Below are positions 9,395 through 20,123 of a stretch of 64,000 bases of DNA, piece after piece (the first letter of the stretch is position 1; the number at the start of each line of letters is the position of its first letter). Source of the stretch: an uncultured Flavobacteriales bacterium. GTDB taxonomy: Bacteria; Bacteroidota; Bacteroidia; Flavobacteriales; Crocinitomicaceae. The notes under the pieces are model-generated. The model ran no database searches. It was not told the DNA's origin and saw nothing but the letters and a program-made list of their open reading frames with translations. Location of the stretch: the NCBI GenBank assembly GCA_946480815.1, contig CAMLLB010000011.1, positions 1 to 64,000 on the forward strand, read 5' to 3'. The translations under genes were made by a program, and so were the position numbers.

Positions 9395-9793
9395 CTATTT
9401 AAACGGAAATTTCTTTTGATATTCTTCCGGAGTAAGATCGAAACCGGTATCTTCATCCATCACTGTTATTTTAAAACTATCCTCACGCACTTTAATATTC
9501 ATTTTCACAATTTGGGAAGCTCCCACATGCTGGATCACCTGGAACCAATAAAAACCATTTTTTCCATTCAGTCTCTCCTTGCTTAATTTCAAAGAGATTG
9601 ATTGATTTTTTGATTCGACGTATTCTTTATACTCCTTAACAAGATCTAAATTCTGTACCAAATCATATGCTTTGTATTCAGGACTTGTTTGGTCTACTCC
9701 GGCAGGTACTGCTTTTTCTTCTTCTTTCGCACCACAAGAAACCACACTGCAAATCAGCGACAAACCGATAACTATTCCAATCAAATTTTTCAT
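9395..9793 (-). CDS. Hypothetical lipoprotein
   Basis: 132 residues. MKNLIGIVIGLSLICSVVSC is a lipoprotein signal with the Cys at residue 20. The mature part is Lys/Glu-rich with a short beta-like region and ends DLTPEEYQKKFPFK. No known domain recognised. It is monocistronic, convergent with the phosphorylase gene. Confidence 0.8.
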   Translation of the reverse strand: MKNLIGIVIGLSLICSVVSCGAKEEEKAVPAGVDQTSPEYKAYDLVQNLDLVKEYKEYVESKNQSISLKLSKERLNGKNGFYWFQVIQHVGASQIVKMNIKVREDSFKITVMDEDTGFDLTPEEYQKKFPFK

Positions 9794-9834
9794 CTTTCAT
9801 TAATTTGATGACAAAATAGGGAATATATTTTGTA

Positions 9835-9872
9835 AAACAGTAAGGGCCCGATTAATCGAGCCCCTACTGTTT
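9835..9872 (-). terminator. Long hairpin terminator after the 986-residue T9SS cargo gene
   Basis: On the minus strand AAACAGTAGGGGCTCGATT / AATCGGGCCCTTACTGTTT forms a near-perfect 19-bp stem with almost no loop. It belongs to the same palindrome family as 34845, 40036 and 53422. Confidence 0.85.
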
Positions 9873-9886
9873 ATATTAAAAACTGT

Positions 9887-12847
9887 TTATTGCTTTACCA
9901 AAGAATACACTTTCGATCCATTCTTAATCACATAAACTCCGGCTCTAAGTGAAGAAATATCCAACACCAATGTTCCGTCTCCCTGTTTGTATGATGAAAC
10001 ATTCATACGAATGTCCTGTCCCATTGCATTCAGTAATTTAAATGTGCTCAATGAAACAATATCTCCTTTCAAAGTCACCAGGTCTGTTGCCGGATTCGGG
10101 AAAATAACCAAATCACTCATTCCTGCAATATCAATATATACCGACTCCATTTCGTGAATGCGTTCCTGGCCATTGAAATCAATTTGCTTCAAACGGTAAT
10201 AAGAAACCCCGTTCAGCGGCATGTCGTCCACATCCATATAATATTTTGGTGTTTCAGAGTTTCCGGCACCGTCAACCAGTGCGATTTCCTGCCAACCGTC
10301 GGCACCACTTACAGAACGTTCAATTACGAAATAATCGTTATCCTGTTCGGAGCTTGTTTCCCAGTTTAATCTCACAGAAGAATTATCCACTGCCGTTGCA
10401 TCAAAACTCACCAAACCGATTGGTAAAGAAGTACCACAGTTTACCGTTATACATTGCGGAGCGGTATAAGTACACCCGAAGTTATCCGTTACACTATACG
10501 TAAAACAAGGCGTTCCCTGGTTGGTTGGAGTAACATCCGCTGTTGTTGCACCCGTACTTGAAAGTGTTGTTGCAGCAACCCATCCCTGGGAAACGATTGT
10601 TGGTGTATAAGAAGGCACCGAAACAATACCAGCACTGAAATTCACATCCCAGTTAAAGATATATCCATTATCAGAACCTAAGTGATCGGTTACATGGATC
10701 GTCCAGCTACCATTCAGAGGACATCCTATCAATCCTGAAAAACCTTCTGCAGGCAAATAAGTTCCCGCCGGTATATAGCTATCCGTATAAGTACCCGGCC
10801 CATTTCCACTAGGGAAAGTTCCTCCGGTTACAATCGAATTTACCATCGTAGCAGACCCTGACATTGAAAAACAATAATTGGCGCCGGTACCAGGTGTAGT
10901 AGTTGTAGAACTTCCATCGACGGTACTTGTTGCCCATGGAGTTCCCAGGTTAGCCGAACCACCCCCGGACCCATAATCCTGTAAACTGATAGTTTGTCCG
11001 TTCGGACATTCGATTTCCAGCGATAAATCCCCCAAATAAGAATGCTCCATATTCAAACAAATATTGGTTATATCAGATGCCGCAGTAACGGTGGCAGCCG
11101 GATTATAACAATTGGTAGTTATGGAAGTCGAATACGAAACTCCTGATCCATCTGGCAAGAACGTTGTTCCGGAAACCGGTGGTGTACAGTTTACCGTATA
11201 CGGTGTCATGGTAACATTTGCACTTAACGCAGATGTTTGATTCGTACATAAGGTAGAAGGAGTTGCAGATGTTGTTATAGTTGGCGTTGTAGAAACCTGG
11301 ATAATTTGGTTGTTGTAATTGGTATTTGTACAACCGTTTGCATCTGTTGCTACTAAATTCAAATAATAACTTCCCACAGCAGGGTAAGTATATGTCGTTG
11401 AAGTTCCTGCTGCCGTTACCCCATTTCCAAAATTCCAGGAATAGGTTGCACCAGCTCCACTGGTAGAGAAAGTACCGGAACCGGTAGCTGTGATACTCTG
11501 TCCCTGACAAATACGGATGATTCCTCCCGCTCCCGGAGCAGGGCTCACGGAAGTAATATTGGTAGTAATTGTCTGACACGGCACTACGCATGAAAGGTCG
11601 GCTACCCATCCAGGATAAACAACCGAACCATCTGTTGTAAATCTGAACGTCAAACACCCACTTGCATTCGCAGCTGTGGCCTGGACTGTACCAGGGCCTG
11701 TTGTCCCGGAATATGTTCCCAAAGACGGAGCTGCAACAGAATTTCCGTCAAAAATCTCTAAGAAGTCCAAACTGCTTTCTGTTTGAAAGGCACTGAATAC
11801 CAATTTCAACTTTGCTCCCGCCGTAGAAGGACAAATAGTAAATACACGTGTTTCTGAATTAGCATAATCTGACAATCCACCACCATCGTAAAATGTTCCG
11901 CTACATGCAGAAGTACTTCCGGAAGAAGGCATAAAAATGGAACCTGCCGGCGGTGGCGCAGGAGAAGTAACACAAATAGTGAAAGTAGGTGTTGCCGGTG
12001 TCGTAGAGGCACTCCAGGTATATACTCTGACATAGTAATTCATCCCCACAGTCAAACCACTTACAGTATAATTGGTTTCTGCATCCTGGCAACCTAAAGA
12101 AGCTCCGATACAAGATCCCGGCGCTGCTCCTGTGCTCGCAAAAATTTCCACACCTGAATCCCAGGAAGTCGTACGTGTAATAATTGCAGTGGTATTTGTT
12201 GCAGTAAATGAATACCATACATCGTCATCCGGTGTTCCGGTACAAGATGCAATCCCTGAATTGGTTGCACCCGCAACAGTTCCCGAAGTGGTTGAACAAC
12301 TTGCAGCCTGAGTCAAAACGGTTGCTCCCGCGCAGTTGTCATTTGCTGGAGGAGGTGCAACAGAAGTTACACAGATATTTCCCGACATATTTGTGTTGCT
12401 ACCTCCACTGGTACGGATAATCTGAATATAGTAGGTTGTTGCAGCAACAGAACTAAATGTCATCGATCCGGAAGCACCTGAAGCCACATTCATACAGCTC
12501 ACTTGGGTTGTTTGCGCACAACTAGTCCAAACAGCAACGGTTGCATTTTGATCTGCACCCGAAACAGTTACCTGAAGCGTTCCTCCGGTTCCGGTAACGG
12601 TATACCAGACATCTGAAGAAATGGTTCCGGTTAAACAACTAGGAGTAGTTGTTGTTGAACCTGGCTGACCATTTTCATCATTTGAAAAAGCTGTTGTTAC
12701 ACAAGTAGTATTTACTGTTAAAGCTGTAGCTGCTCCACATGTAAGACTTTGTGCCTGTGCATCAAAACTGAAAACCGACACTAGTAAAGTCATTTGGACC
12801 AACCCTTTAACAAAGGATTGAAATCCATTCATACGATTATTTTTCAT
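9887..12847 (-). CDS. Large secreted T9SS cargo with CUB-like, PKD and P-type domains
   Basis: 986 residues. A signal peptide (ending about DAQAQ) is followed by two PPC/beta-sandwich units starting CGAATALT and DNCAGATVLT (about 35-165, 168-295), a CUB-like domain (about 310-425, LDFLEIFDG), a PKD domain (about 440-520, SYSWNFGNG), a proprotein-convertase P-like domain (about 555-745, with WTIHVTDHLG) and a T9SS type A sorting domain (final 75 residues, VIFPNPATD ... GVYVIKNG). It is probably exported by T9SS and attached to the cell surface or released. No protease active site is seen, so it may bind ligands or polymers. It is second in an operon, 3 bases after 12851-13279. Confidence 0.93.
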   Translation of the reverse strand: MKNNRMNGFQSFVKGLVQMTLLVSVFSFDAQAQSLTCGAATALTVNTTCVTTAFSNDENGQPGSTTTTPSCLTGTISSDVWYTVTGTGGTLQVTVSGADQNATVAVWTSCAQTTQVSCMNVASGASGSMTFSSVAATTYYIQIIRTSGGSNTNMSGNICVTSVAPPPANDNCAGATVLTQAASCSTTSGTVAGATNSGIASCTGTPDDDVWYSFTATNTTAIITRTTSWDSGVEIFASTGAAPGSCIGASLGCQDAETNYTVSGLTVGMNYYVRVYTWSASTTPATPTFTICVTSPAPPPAGSIFMPSSGSTSACSGTFYDGGGLSDYANSETRVFTICPSTAGAKLKLVFSAFQTESSLDFLEIFDGNSVAAPSLGTYSGTTGPGTVQATAANASGCLTFRFTTDGSVVYPGWVADLSCVVPCQTITTNITSVSPAPGAGGIIRICQGQSITATGSGTFSTSGAGATYSWNFGNGVTAAGTSTTYTYPAVGSYYLNLVATDANGCTNTNYNNQIIQVSTTPTITTSATPSTLCTNQTSALSANVTMTPYTVNCTPPVSGTTFLPDGSGVSYSTSITTNCYNPAATVTAASDITNICLNMEHSYLGDLSLEIECPNGQTISLQDYGSGGGSANLGTPWATSTVDGSSTTTTPGTGANYCFSMSGSATMVNSIVTGGTFPSGNGPGTYTDSYIPAGTYLPAEGFSGLIGCPLNGSWTIHVTDHLGSDNGYIFNWDVNFSAGIVSVPSYTPTIVSQGWVAATTLSSTGATTADVTPTNQGTPCFTYSVTDNFGCTYTAPQCITVNCGTSLPIGLVSFDATAVDNSSVRLNWETSSEQDNDYFVIERSVSGADGWQEIALVDGAGNSETPKYYMDVDDMPLNGVSYYRLKQIDFNGQERIHEMESVYIDIAGMSDLVIFPNPATDLVTLKGDIVSLSTFKLLNAMGQDIRMNVSSYKQGDGTLVLDISSLRAGVYVIKNGSKVYSLVKQ

Positions 12848-12850
12848 GGT

Positions 12851-13279
12851 TTAGTTTCTTGTAATAGGTTTAATAACCATGATGTAATTCGTATTATCGA
12901 TACGATAAACAAAGGTTTTATCAGAGAAGAAATCCAGATTATAAACTAAAGGATTGAATGCTTCCAAATTAAAATTAGCGAAGTCTGCTCCTTGAATTGT
13001 CGGGTTTGCTTTAGATAGCAAAGGCATTGTTGACAACATCGGAAATTTTTCGGTCTGATCCTGTTCAACAGCTCTGTACTCAATCCGATCATTCATGACC
13101 TTTCCGAGTGCAGTAACCAAAGTAGGATTATTTAACACAAAATCATTTCCATGTACATAAGCAACACGATTTACGATTTCTTCCGCAGTTAGTTGTTGGG
13201 TGACAGTTTGACCATAAGAAAAGGACCAAAACTGTAGTAAAATCAGGGTGAGAGCTCCCTTGACCAGTTGTAGTTTCAT
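12851..13279 (-). CDS. Small exported protein of unknown function, operon partner of the T9SS cargo
   Basis: 142 residues with a clear signal peptide (MKLQLVKGALTLILLQFW..., cleavage near SYGQ). The mature part is about 120 residues without a recognised domain; it contains AEEIVNRVAYVHGNDFVL and ends FVYRIDNTNYIMVIKPITRN. The gap to the next gene is only 3 bases, so the two are almost certainly co-transcribed and may work together, for example as a surface partner or chaperone. This link is inference from position alone. Confidence 0.8.
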   Translation of the reverse strand: MKLQLVKGALTLILLQFWSFSYGQTVTQQLTAEEIVNRVAYVHGNDFVLNNPTLVTALGKVMNDRIEYRAVEQDQTEKFPMLSTMPLLSKANPTIQGADFANFNLEAFNPLVYNLDFFSDKTFVYRIDNTNYIMVIKPITRN

Positions 13280-13547
13280 AATGTATTTTGTTCTTAACGG
13301 CCTAAATTTAAGGCAAATAAATCATTAAGAAACTATCACAAAAACGTTAAGAATTAAAAAACATTTTGTTTGTTTTCTAACATTTCAAATTCTCGGTAGA
13401 ACTAAGAAAATAATCGGTCGAATACTATTTTTAAAAAAAACCAACTCACTTGTAACGAAATTTAACGTTGAATACTTTTAAAATTTAACATTTACTCTCT
13501 GAAACGTATAAAAACGACAAAATCGATTTTGAAAGCTGTTTTTACGA
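13280..13547. other. AT-rich intergenic region, no gene seen
   Basis: About 270 bases of A/T-rich sequence between the start of the small exported protein and the icmF terminator. It should hold the promoter of the 13279-9887 operon, but no clean TAnnTTTG box is visible on the minus strand. No ORF, RNA gene or repeat is recognised. Confidence 0.6.
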
Positions 13548-13579
13548 CAAAAAAAAGCCCTTCCGAAGAAGAGCTTTTA
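13548..13579 (-). terminator. Rho-independent terminator of icmF
   Basis: On the minus strand AAAGCTCTTC-TTCG-GAAGGGCTTT followed by TTTTT gives a 10-bp stem with one G-T pair and a UUCG tetraloop, 27 bases after the icmF stop. Confidence 0.9.
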
Positions 13580-13603
13580 AATATACTGTCACCTGATCGG
13601 TTA

Positions 13604-16600
13604 TTACATATTTCGTCTGTATTGCCCGCCAACTTCGAACAAGGATTTTGTGATCTGTCCAAGAGACGCGTATTTACAAACTTCCATTAACTGTTCAAAG
13701 ATGTTCTTATTTTGGATTGCTGTGCGTTGAAGTTCACTCAACATCTGATCCAGTTTGTCTTTATGACTTACATGCAGACTTTCCAGCATTGTAATCTGGT
13801 ATTGTTTTTCTTCTTCAGAAGCGCGAATAACTTCTTTCGGCTCAACTGTCGGTGAACCTTTGGAACTTAAGAACGTATTCACACCGATAATCGGGAAGTC
13901 ACCATTGTGTTTCAATGTTTCATAATACAGGGATTCTTCCTGGATCTTCGAACGCTGGTACATGGTTTCCATTGCCCCCAATACGCCGCCACGTTCCGTA
14001 ATTCGGTCAAATTCCGACAATACTGCTTCCTCAACCAAATCTGTCAATTCTTCAATAATGAATGACCCTTGTAATGGATTTTCGTTTTTCGCCAATCCCA
14101 ATTCCCGGTTAATAATCAACTGAATTGCCATCGCACGGCGAACGGATTCTTCTGTCGGTGTAGTGATCGCTTCATCATACGCATTGGTATGCAATGAATT
14201 ACAGTTATCGTAAATAGCATACAACGCTTGCAAAGTCGTACGAATATCATTGAAATCGATCTCCTGGGCATGTAAAGAGCGTCCGGAAGTTTGAATGTGG
14301 TATTTCAACATTTGCGCACGTGGGTTTGCCCCGTATTTCTTAGCCAATGCTTTTGCCCAGATTCTTCTTGCCACACGACCGATCACAGCGTATTCCGGAT
14401 CAATCCCATTGGAGAAGAAGAACGATAAGTTCGGCCCGAATGCATTGATATCCATTCCGCGGCTCAGGTAATATTCTACGTAAGTAAATCCGTTTGCCAG
14501 GGTAAATGCCAACTGTGTAATCGGGTTTGCACCTGCTTCAGCAATGTGATATCCGGAAATAGAAACGGAATAGAAATTACGGACTTGTTTTTCAATAAAA
14601 TATTGCTGAACATCCCCCATTAAACGCAAGGCAAATTCCGTAGAGAAAATACAGGTGTTTTGTGCCTGATCTTCTTTCAAAATATCCGCCTGAACAGTTC
14701 CACGGACTTGCTTCAATGTTTCTGTTTTAATTTCGGCATAAATATCTGCAGGAAGAACCTGATCTCCGGTTACACCCAACAGCATCAGACCTAATCCGTC
14801 ATTCCCTTCCGGAAGTGGCCCCTGATAGCTTGGCCTTTCAACTCCTTTTGCTTTATAAATTGCAGCAATCTTTGCTTCTACTTCTTTTTGAAGATCATTT
14901 GCTTTGATGTATTTCTCACAATTCTGGTCAATTGCAGCATTCATGAAAAACCCAAGCAACATGGGAGCGGGTCCGTTGATCGTCATAGAGACAGAAGTTG
15001 CCGGGTGCGATAGATCAAATCCGGAATACAACTTTTTCGCATCATCCAAACAACAGATCGAAACCCCGGAGTTTCCTACTTTCCCATAAATATCCGGTCT
15101 TAAATCCGGATCATTTCCATACAAAGTAACCGAGTCAAATGCGGTAGACAATCGTTTTGCTGGCATTCCCAAACTCACATAATGGAAACGGCGATTGGTT
15201 CTTTCAGGACCACCTTCACCGGCAAACATACGCGTTGGGTCTTCTCCTTCTCTTTTGAAAGGGAATAAACCGGATGTATACGGAAATTCTCCCGGAACAT
15301 TTTCCTGTAAGGACCAACGTAAAATATCACCCCACGATTTAAATTTCGGAAGAGCAACTTTTGGAACCTGTGTATGGGACAAGGATTCTGTATGTGTTGC
15401 CATACGCAATTCCTTATCGCGAACCTTGAAAATAAACTCCGGTGCAGCATAAGCAGCTTTTTTCGCTTCCCATGCCTCCAGGATTTGCCAGTTATGCGGA
15501 TCCAGGTCACGTTTTACTGTTTCAAATGCTTCCTGAACACCTTTCACTAAACGGTCTTTGTCATCCATCGAACTTGCCTGAAGGGTTTCAATGGAACGTT
15601 GCAAACCGTATAATTTATCGGCAACATCCACCTGCTTGTTCACCCATTTGTCAAAATTGCGGTTATTCTCAGAAATTTCAGATAAATAACGGGTTCTGTC
15701 AGGTGGAATAACGAAGATCTTTTCAGACATTTCCTTTGTAATCTCAAATTTGGAATCCAAAGGAGCATTCGTTTTTTCTTTCACTTTGTCCATGATCACC
15801 TTATACAAGGTATTCATTCCAGGATCATTGAACTGGGAAGCAATCGTTCCGAAAACCGGCATTTCATCCACCGGTTTCTCCCACAAATTGTGGTTTCGCT
15901 GGAATTGCTTACGTACATCTCTCAATGCGTCCAAAGCTCCTCTTTTATCGAACTTATTCAAAGCGATCACATCTGCAAAGTCCAGCATGTCGATTTTTTC
16001 CAACTGAGTCGCCGCTCCATATTCAGGAGTCATTACATACAATGAAACATCCGAGTGATCCAAAATTTCCGTATCCGATTGTCCGATCCCGGAAGTTTCC
16101 AAAATAATCAGGTCATAATTCGCTGCTTTCAATATCTGGATCGCTTCGGCAACATGCTTGGACAAGGCCAGGTTCGACTGACGTGTCGCCAAAGAGCGCA
16201 TATATACACGGCTGTTCTTGATCGCGTTCATACGGATCCTGTCACCCAATAAAGCTCCACCCGTTTTTCTTTTCGAAGGATCTACTGAGACTACAGCAAT
16301 CTGTTTGTCGGTAAAATCCATTAAAAAACGACGTACCAACTCGTCAACCAAAGAAGATTTTCCGGCACCACCGGTACCTGTGATCCCCAAAACGGGGACA
16401 TCATTCTTAGCCGCCATTTGGTGAACCTGTTCCATTACAGGTGCGGCCAATTCAGGATAATTTTCTGCAGCAGAAATTAAGCGTGCAATAGACGGAACGT
16501 GTTTTTCAGCCAAATGATTGATTTCGCCGTTCAGCACATCTCCGACCGGATAATCGGAACGTTCAACCAAATCATTGATCATTCCCTGCAATCCAAGTGC

Positions 16601-16984
16601 ACGGCCATCATCCGGGTGATACAACCGCGTAATTCCGTATGATTGCAGTTCCTCAATTTCAGAAAGGAGAATAGTTCCTCCTCCTCCACCAAAGATCTTG
16701 ATATGCGGAGCACCCTTTTCCTTCAACAGGTCATACATATATTTAAAGTATTCCGTATGCCCTCCCTGGTAAGAAGTCATGGCAATAGCCTGTGCATCTT
16801 CCTGGATAGCCGTATCTACAACTTCTTCTACGGAACGGTCGTGGCCTAAGTGAATAACCTCACAACCGGTTGATTGAATGATCCGACGCATAATATTGAT
16901 GGCTGCGTCGTGTCCGTCAAATAACGAAGCTGCTGTAACAATTCGGATGTTGTTTTTGGATTTGTAGGGTGCCTGTTGCTCCAT
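13604..16984 (-). CDS. icmF: Fused isobutyryl-CoA mutase (IcmF), B12-dependent
   Basis: 1126 residues. The order of domains is B12-binding (about 12-150, with DGHDAA at 23-28, His25 as expected axial ligand), a MeaB-like GTPase chaperone (about 195-420; P-loop GTGGAGKSS at 203-211, ETSGIGQSD at 296-304, NKFD at 343-346), then the acyl-CoA mutase TIM barrel (about 560-1126). This fusion is diagnostic of IcmF, which interconverts isobutyryl-CoA and n-butyryl-CoA and also acts on isovaleryl/pivalyl-CoA. The substrate-site stretch [20 protein letters not shown] has Phe where methylmalonyl-CoA mutases have Tyr, supporting IcmF. Monocistronic. A TATCTTTG box at 17020-17013 lies 28 bases upstream. 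Confidence 0.95.
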   Translation of the reverse strand: MEQQAPYKSKNNIRIVTAASLFDGHDAAINIMRRIIQSTGCEVIHLGHDRSVEEVVDTAIQEDAQAIAMTSYQGGHTEYFKYMYDLLKEKGAPHIKIFGGGGGTILLSEIEELQSYGITRLYHPDDGRALGLQGMINDLVERSDYPVGDVLNGEINHLAEKHVPSIARLISAAENYPELAAPVMEQVHQMAAKNDVPVLGITGTGGAGKSSLVDELVRRFLMDFTDKQIAVVSVDPSKRKTGGALLGDRIRMNAIKNSRVYMRSLATRQSNLALSKHVAEAIQILKAANYDLIILETSGIGQSDTEILDHSDVSLYVMTPEYGAATQLEKIDMLDFADVIALNKFDKRGALDALRDVRKQFQRNHNLWEKPVDEMPVFGTIASQFNDPGMNTLYKVIMDKVKEKTNAPLDSKFEITKEMSEKIFVIPPDRTRYLSEISENNRNFDKWVNKQVDVADKLYGLQRSIETLQASSMDDKDRLVKGVQEAFETVKRDLDPHNWQILEAWEAKKAAYAAPEFIFKVRDKELRMATHTESLSHTQVPKVALPKFKSWGDILRWSLQENVPGEFPYTSGLFPFKREGEDPTRMFAGEGGPERTNRRFHYVSLGMPAKRLSTAFDSVTLYGNDPDLRPDIYGKVGNSGVSICCLDDAKKLYSGFDLSHPATSVSMTINGPAPMLLGFFMNAAIDQNCEKYIKANDLQKEVEAKIAAIYKAKGVERPSYQGPLPEGNDGLGLMLLGVTGDQVLPADIYAEIKTETLKQVRGTVQADILKEDQAQNTCIFSTEFALRLMGDVQQYFIEKQVRNFYSVSISGYHIAEAGANPITQLAFTLANGFTYVEYYLSRGMDINAFGPNLSFFFSNGIDPEYAVIGRVARRIWAKALAKKYGANPRAQMLKYHIQTSGRSLHAQEIDFNDIRTTLQALYAIYDNCNSLHTNAYDEAITTPTEESVRRAMAIQLIINRELGLAKNENPLQGSFIIEELTDLVEEAVLSEFDRITERGGVLGAMETMYQRSKIQEESLYYETLKHNGDFPIIGVNTFLSSKGSPTVEPKEVIRASEEEKQYQITMLESLHVSHKDKLDQMLSELQRTAIQNKNIFEQLMEVCKYASLGQITKSLFEVGGQYRRNM

Positions 16985-17012
16985 GTAATCGTTTTTTGTT
17001 TTTATAACGCGT

Positions 17013-17020
17013 CAAAGATA
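17013..17020 (-). promoter_or_regulatory. Candidate -7 box of icmF
   Basis: TATCTTTG on the minus strand is a perfect TAnnTTTG match, 28 bases before the icmF ATG. The -33 element is not clear. Confidence 0.5.
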
Positions 17021-17228
17021 AGTCAAAATCGAAATTCTATTGCCGCAATTGTCGGAATGATTAAAAAAAAACAAATAAATCTATTCAATGGTCACTTCTT
17101 CCATTCTTTGGTCGAAAAGAACAAATAAAAATCACTCTGTTTGCATCAACAATCAGGTTAGTTGTTTTTGAACAGCACAGCTTCATTCACTCTCAACACA
17201 TCGGATACCTAAATCAAAAGCGTTAGTT

Positions 17229-17259
17229 AGAGACGATAAAGAAATTATCGTCTCTTTTA
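17229..17259 (+). terminator. Orphan terminator-like hairpin upstream of the sensor kinase
   Basis: AGAGACGATAA, a 5-base loop, TTATCGTCTCT, then TTTTAT: a perfect 11-bp stem plus T-run, though no plus-strand gene precedes it (icmF leaves in the other direction). It may end a small RNA transcribed from 17030-17228, or shield the downstream gene. The same region has no ORF. Confidence 0.6.
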
Positions 17260-17261
17260 TG

Positions 17262-17269
17262 TAATCTTG
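17262..17269 (+). promoter_or_regulatory. -7-like box four bases before the sensor kinase GTG start
   Basis: TAATCTTG (one mismatch to TAnnTTTG) followed by CAGT and the GTG start at 17274. The -33 element is unclear. Confidence 0.4.
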
Positions 17270-17273
17270 CAGT

Positions 17274-20123
17274 GTGAAGTTCATTTGTTCCATAATTCTG
17301 ACATTCGTCTCTGTTCAATATTTGCAAGGACAGGAATTGTATGGAAAATACCTGAATCACGAGCAAGGGCTATTATCTCAGGAGTGTTATGACATCAATT
17401 ACAATGAAAAAGGTTACCTGATTGTTGGCACCCAATATGGGCCAATGAAATATGACGGGGAAAAATTCATCCCCATTTGCATCAACCTCCCTATTGAACG
17501 GAGGGTCATGTATGATTTTGAAAAAGCCCCGGATGGAACGGTTTACCTGTTAAACTCTATCAATGAGCTGTTCCGTTTACAAAACGATTCTGCTATTTGG
17601 ATAAAACCTGAAAATCACCATCAATTTAAACCTCCGCTCAACCGGTTTAGCAAACTGAATTTTAGATCCGGCAAGCTTTATATTTCCACTTATTTTAGCA
17701 TAATAAGATATTCGTTCAAGACCAACAGGATTGAGCATTACTACCAAGCCGGGAAAAGTGGTTTTAGATCTGTTTATAATTCCAGGGACGAATTCCCATT
17801 TAAAATATATATAGAAAGATCCAAGTTTATCAATAGCACACTAGTTGAATTTCCGGAAAGTAATCAGAAGTTCAAGCTCAATTTGGACTATGACACCAGG
17901 GAAAATGTTATCAAAATAGGAAACACAAGCTACATATTGATGAATATGCGGCTGTTCCAAAAAAAAGGAACCCAGGTAAAACTGCTGAATTTTAAAGGCA
18001 TCTATTTCTGCGAATATTTTCATAACCGGATTTGGTTATGTACCATGACCGGATTATTGGAACTGGATACAGAAGGAAACCTGATCCACCACCATTTTAA
18101 AGACTTGCTTGTTTCCGGAGTTGTTCCGCTTAAATCAGGAGGAATTGCCGTTTCTTTCAACAAAAAGGGAATCTTCATCGCATCAGATATCAGTAACCGG
18201 GTTCATTATAATTTCACGACTACTGAAACTGCAACCGTTGATCAACAGGATCTTGTCGGAAATATAAAGGGAGAAATTTACAAGTACCGGGATTATAAAC
18301 TTACCAAAGTTGCACAAACCAGCATTTTAGACGCACAACCCATCAGGACTTACCGGAACCAAATAGTTGAATTATTTCGACACAAACAGGCCATACTATG
18401 CTGTTCCGGAAGTGGCATCGGTATTTTCACTACTGATTTTAAAAAAGTTAAAGAACTTAGAGACAAAAAAAATGCACTCCACGGATTATTTTATCACAAA
18501 GATCATTTTTACCTGGTTAACAGGTTTTCTATTATTAGAACGACCTGGAAAGATCTAAATTCTTTCGGTTATCCTTACCATTATTCTTCCTGGATCACCC
18601 TGAATCATTTCAGGTCCTACGCCCTGTTAAATGATTCTGTTGTGCTGGTTGGCACGAATGACGGGCTTTACAGGTACCACCTGAATACGGATAAATTTTT
18701 AAAAGTCAGTCTCCCTGTAAAAGATCCTGCCATTACTTCCGTCAGCCTGATTAATCCCAAAAAAATACTCGTTTGCACCCGATACAAGGGTATTTTTCTG
18801 ATGAACGGAAATAAGATCCTGCAAAAAATCTCTTCACCCTGCGTTTCCGTTTCAAAGACCCTGTTCTTTCATGGGCAGCTGATTGTCCAGGGAAACGACG
18901 GAATTTACATCAAAAACCTGGGGAAATCGGGAAATCAGGAATGGGTCAAATTCTTCAGCGGGGAAACAGCCACTATGTTCATCCTGCAAAAAAGCCTGTT
19001 GATATCCTACAAAGATGACCTGATCATCAAACAATTGTCGGATTCGTATTCGATTCACAAATCCCGAATCGTTTTAAACAACTGTGAGTTGGGAGGAACC
19101 AAAACAGGACGATTTCCGGCAACAGTTCCTCCCAATACATCAATCTCCATAGATATTGATATTCTTCAGTTTGATGCAAACAGGTTAGACCTTTATTATA
19201 AACTAAAGCGTGAAAACACGATCACCCAGCTTGTAGAGGGAACTAAAATAAACTTTGATGCATTGAAAAGTGGTAAATACGAACTAAAAGTATACCCCGT
19301 TATCGATCGAAAGATCCAATTCAATAATTCAAAAACATTCTATTTCACTATTGAAGAAACGTTCTGGGAAAGCACTATTTTCTACATTGGAAGCATCATT
19401 TTGTTCCTATTCGTGATCTTTTCCATTTTCATGGTACTGAACCTGAGACGGAAAAAAAGAAGCGCCGAACGCTCCGAGTTGGAAAGCAAACTGAACGAAT
19501 ATAAGTTGCTCGCGGTCAAAGCACAAGTGAACCCTCATTTCTTAAGCAACGGACTCTCAGCAATCCAGGCACTGATCCTGAAAGAAGATAATGACCTGGC
19601 AGCACAATACCTCGCAAAGTTCAGTTACCTGATGCGAAAAATACTTTTATACAGCGAACAGCAATTTATTTCCATCGGTGATGAACTGCAATTGGTTGAT
19701 GCATACCTGGAACTGGAATTACTCCGGTTCAGAAACAAATTCTCGGTACAAAAAACCATTCATCTTAAAAACGATGAACTCATCAACTTCGTCATTCCTT
19801 CCCTGCTGTTACAGCCTATACTGGAAAATGCTATCTGGCACGGATTGAAAGACCAGGAAAACAACCCGACACTGCACATCCTGTTCGAGATTAACGAAAA
19901 AAGCGAATTAATCATTGAAATCAGGGACAACGGGCATGGTTTCCGGGAAAAAGAAACGGGTGAAAAACACTTTTCCAAGGGGAACCAACTCATTCATGAA
20001 CGGGTCAGTGCACTCAATAAACAATTCGAAACCCCGGTAGCTTTACTGGAAATTCTCAGTTCTGAAAACGGTACTGTGGTCCGATTTACATTTAGTTCCA
20101 AACTATACAACCTCCAGGTATGA
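17274..20123 (+). CDS. Beta-propeller sensor histidine kinase (LytS/His_kinase type)
   Basis: 949 residues with a GTG start; the frame begins MKFICSIILTFVSVQYLQGQ, a signal peptide, so GTG is chosen. The periplasmic part (about 20-620) has two-component-regulator propeller repeats, then a Y_Y_Y-like beta domain (about 630-695), one membrane helix (about 700-722), and a kinase of the His_kinase (PF06580) class with the phospho-acceptor His755 in QVNPHFLSNGL and an HATPase domain with PILENAIWHGLK and RDNGHGF. It is the hybrid-less form of the propeller sensors common in Bacteroidota. Its stop overlaps the start of the LytTR regulator by 4 bases (ATGA), so the two form a translationally coupled pair. 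The ligand is unknown. Confidence 0.93.
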   Translation: MKFICSIILTFVSVQYLQGQELYGKYLNHEQGLLSQECYDINYNEKGYLIVGTQYGPMKYDGEKFIPICINLPIERRVMYDFEKAPDGTVYLLNSINELFRLQNDSAIWIKPENHHQFKPPLNRFSKLNFRSGKLYISTYFSIIRYSFKTNRIEHYYQAGKSGFRSVYNSRDEFPFKIYIERSKFINSTLVEFPESNQKFKLNLDYDTRENVIKIGNTSYILMNMRLFQKKGTQVKLLNFKGIYFCEYFHNRIWLCTMTGLLELDTEGNLIHHHFKDLLVSGVVPLKSGGIAVSFNKKGIFIASDISNRVHYNFTTTETATVDQQDLVGNIKGEIYKYRDYKLTKVAQTSILDAQPIRTYRNQIVELFRHKQAILCCSGSGIGIFTTDFKKVKELRDKKNALHGLFYHKDHFYLVNRFSIIRTTWKDLNSFGYPYHYSSWITLNHFRSYALLNDSVVLVGTNDGLYRYHLNTDKFLKVSLPVKDPAITSVSLINPKKILVCTRYKGIFLMNGNKILQKISSPCVSVSKTLFFHGQLIVQGNDGIYIKNLGKSGNQEWVKFFSGETATMFILQKSLLISYKDDLIIKQLSDSYSIHKSRIVLNNCELGGTKTGRFPATVPPNTSISIDIDILQFDANRLDLYYKLKRENTITQLVEGTKINFDALKSGKYELKVYPVIDRKIQFNNSKTFYFTIEETFWESTIFYIGSIILFLFVIFSIFMVLNLRRKKRSAERSELESKLNEYKLLAVKAQVNPHFLSNGLSAIQALILKEDNDLAAQYLAKFSYLMRKILLYSEQQFISIGDELQLVDAYLELELLRFRNKFSVQKTIHLKNDELINFVIPSLLLQPILENAIWHGLKDQENNPTLHILFEINEKSELIIEIRDNGHGFREKETGEKHFSKGNQLIHERVSALNKQFETPVALLEILSSENGTVVRFTFSSKLYNLQV

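Noticed and set aside
13604..16984. Methylmalonyl-CoA mutase large subunit
   Set aside because: The B12 domain and GTPase precede the mutase in one chain and the active-site Tyr is Phe, as in IcmF.
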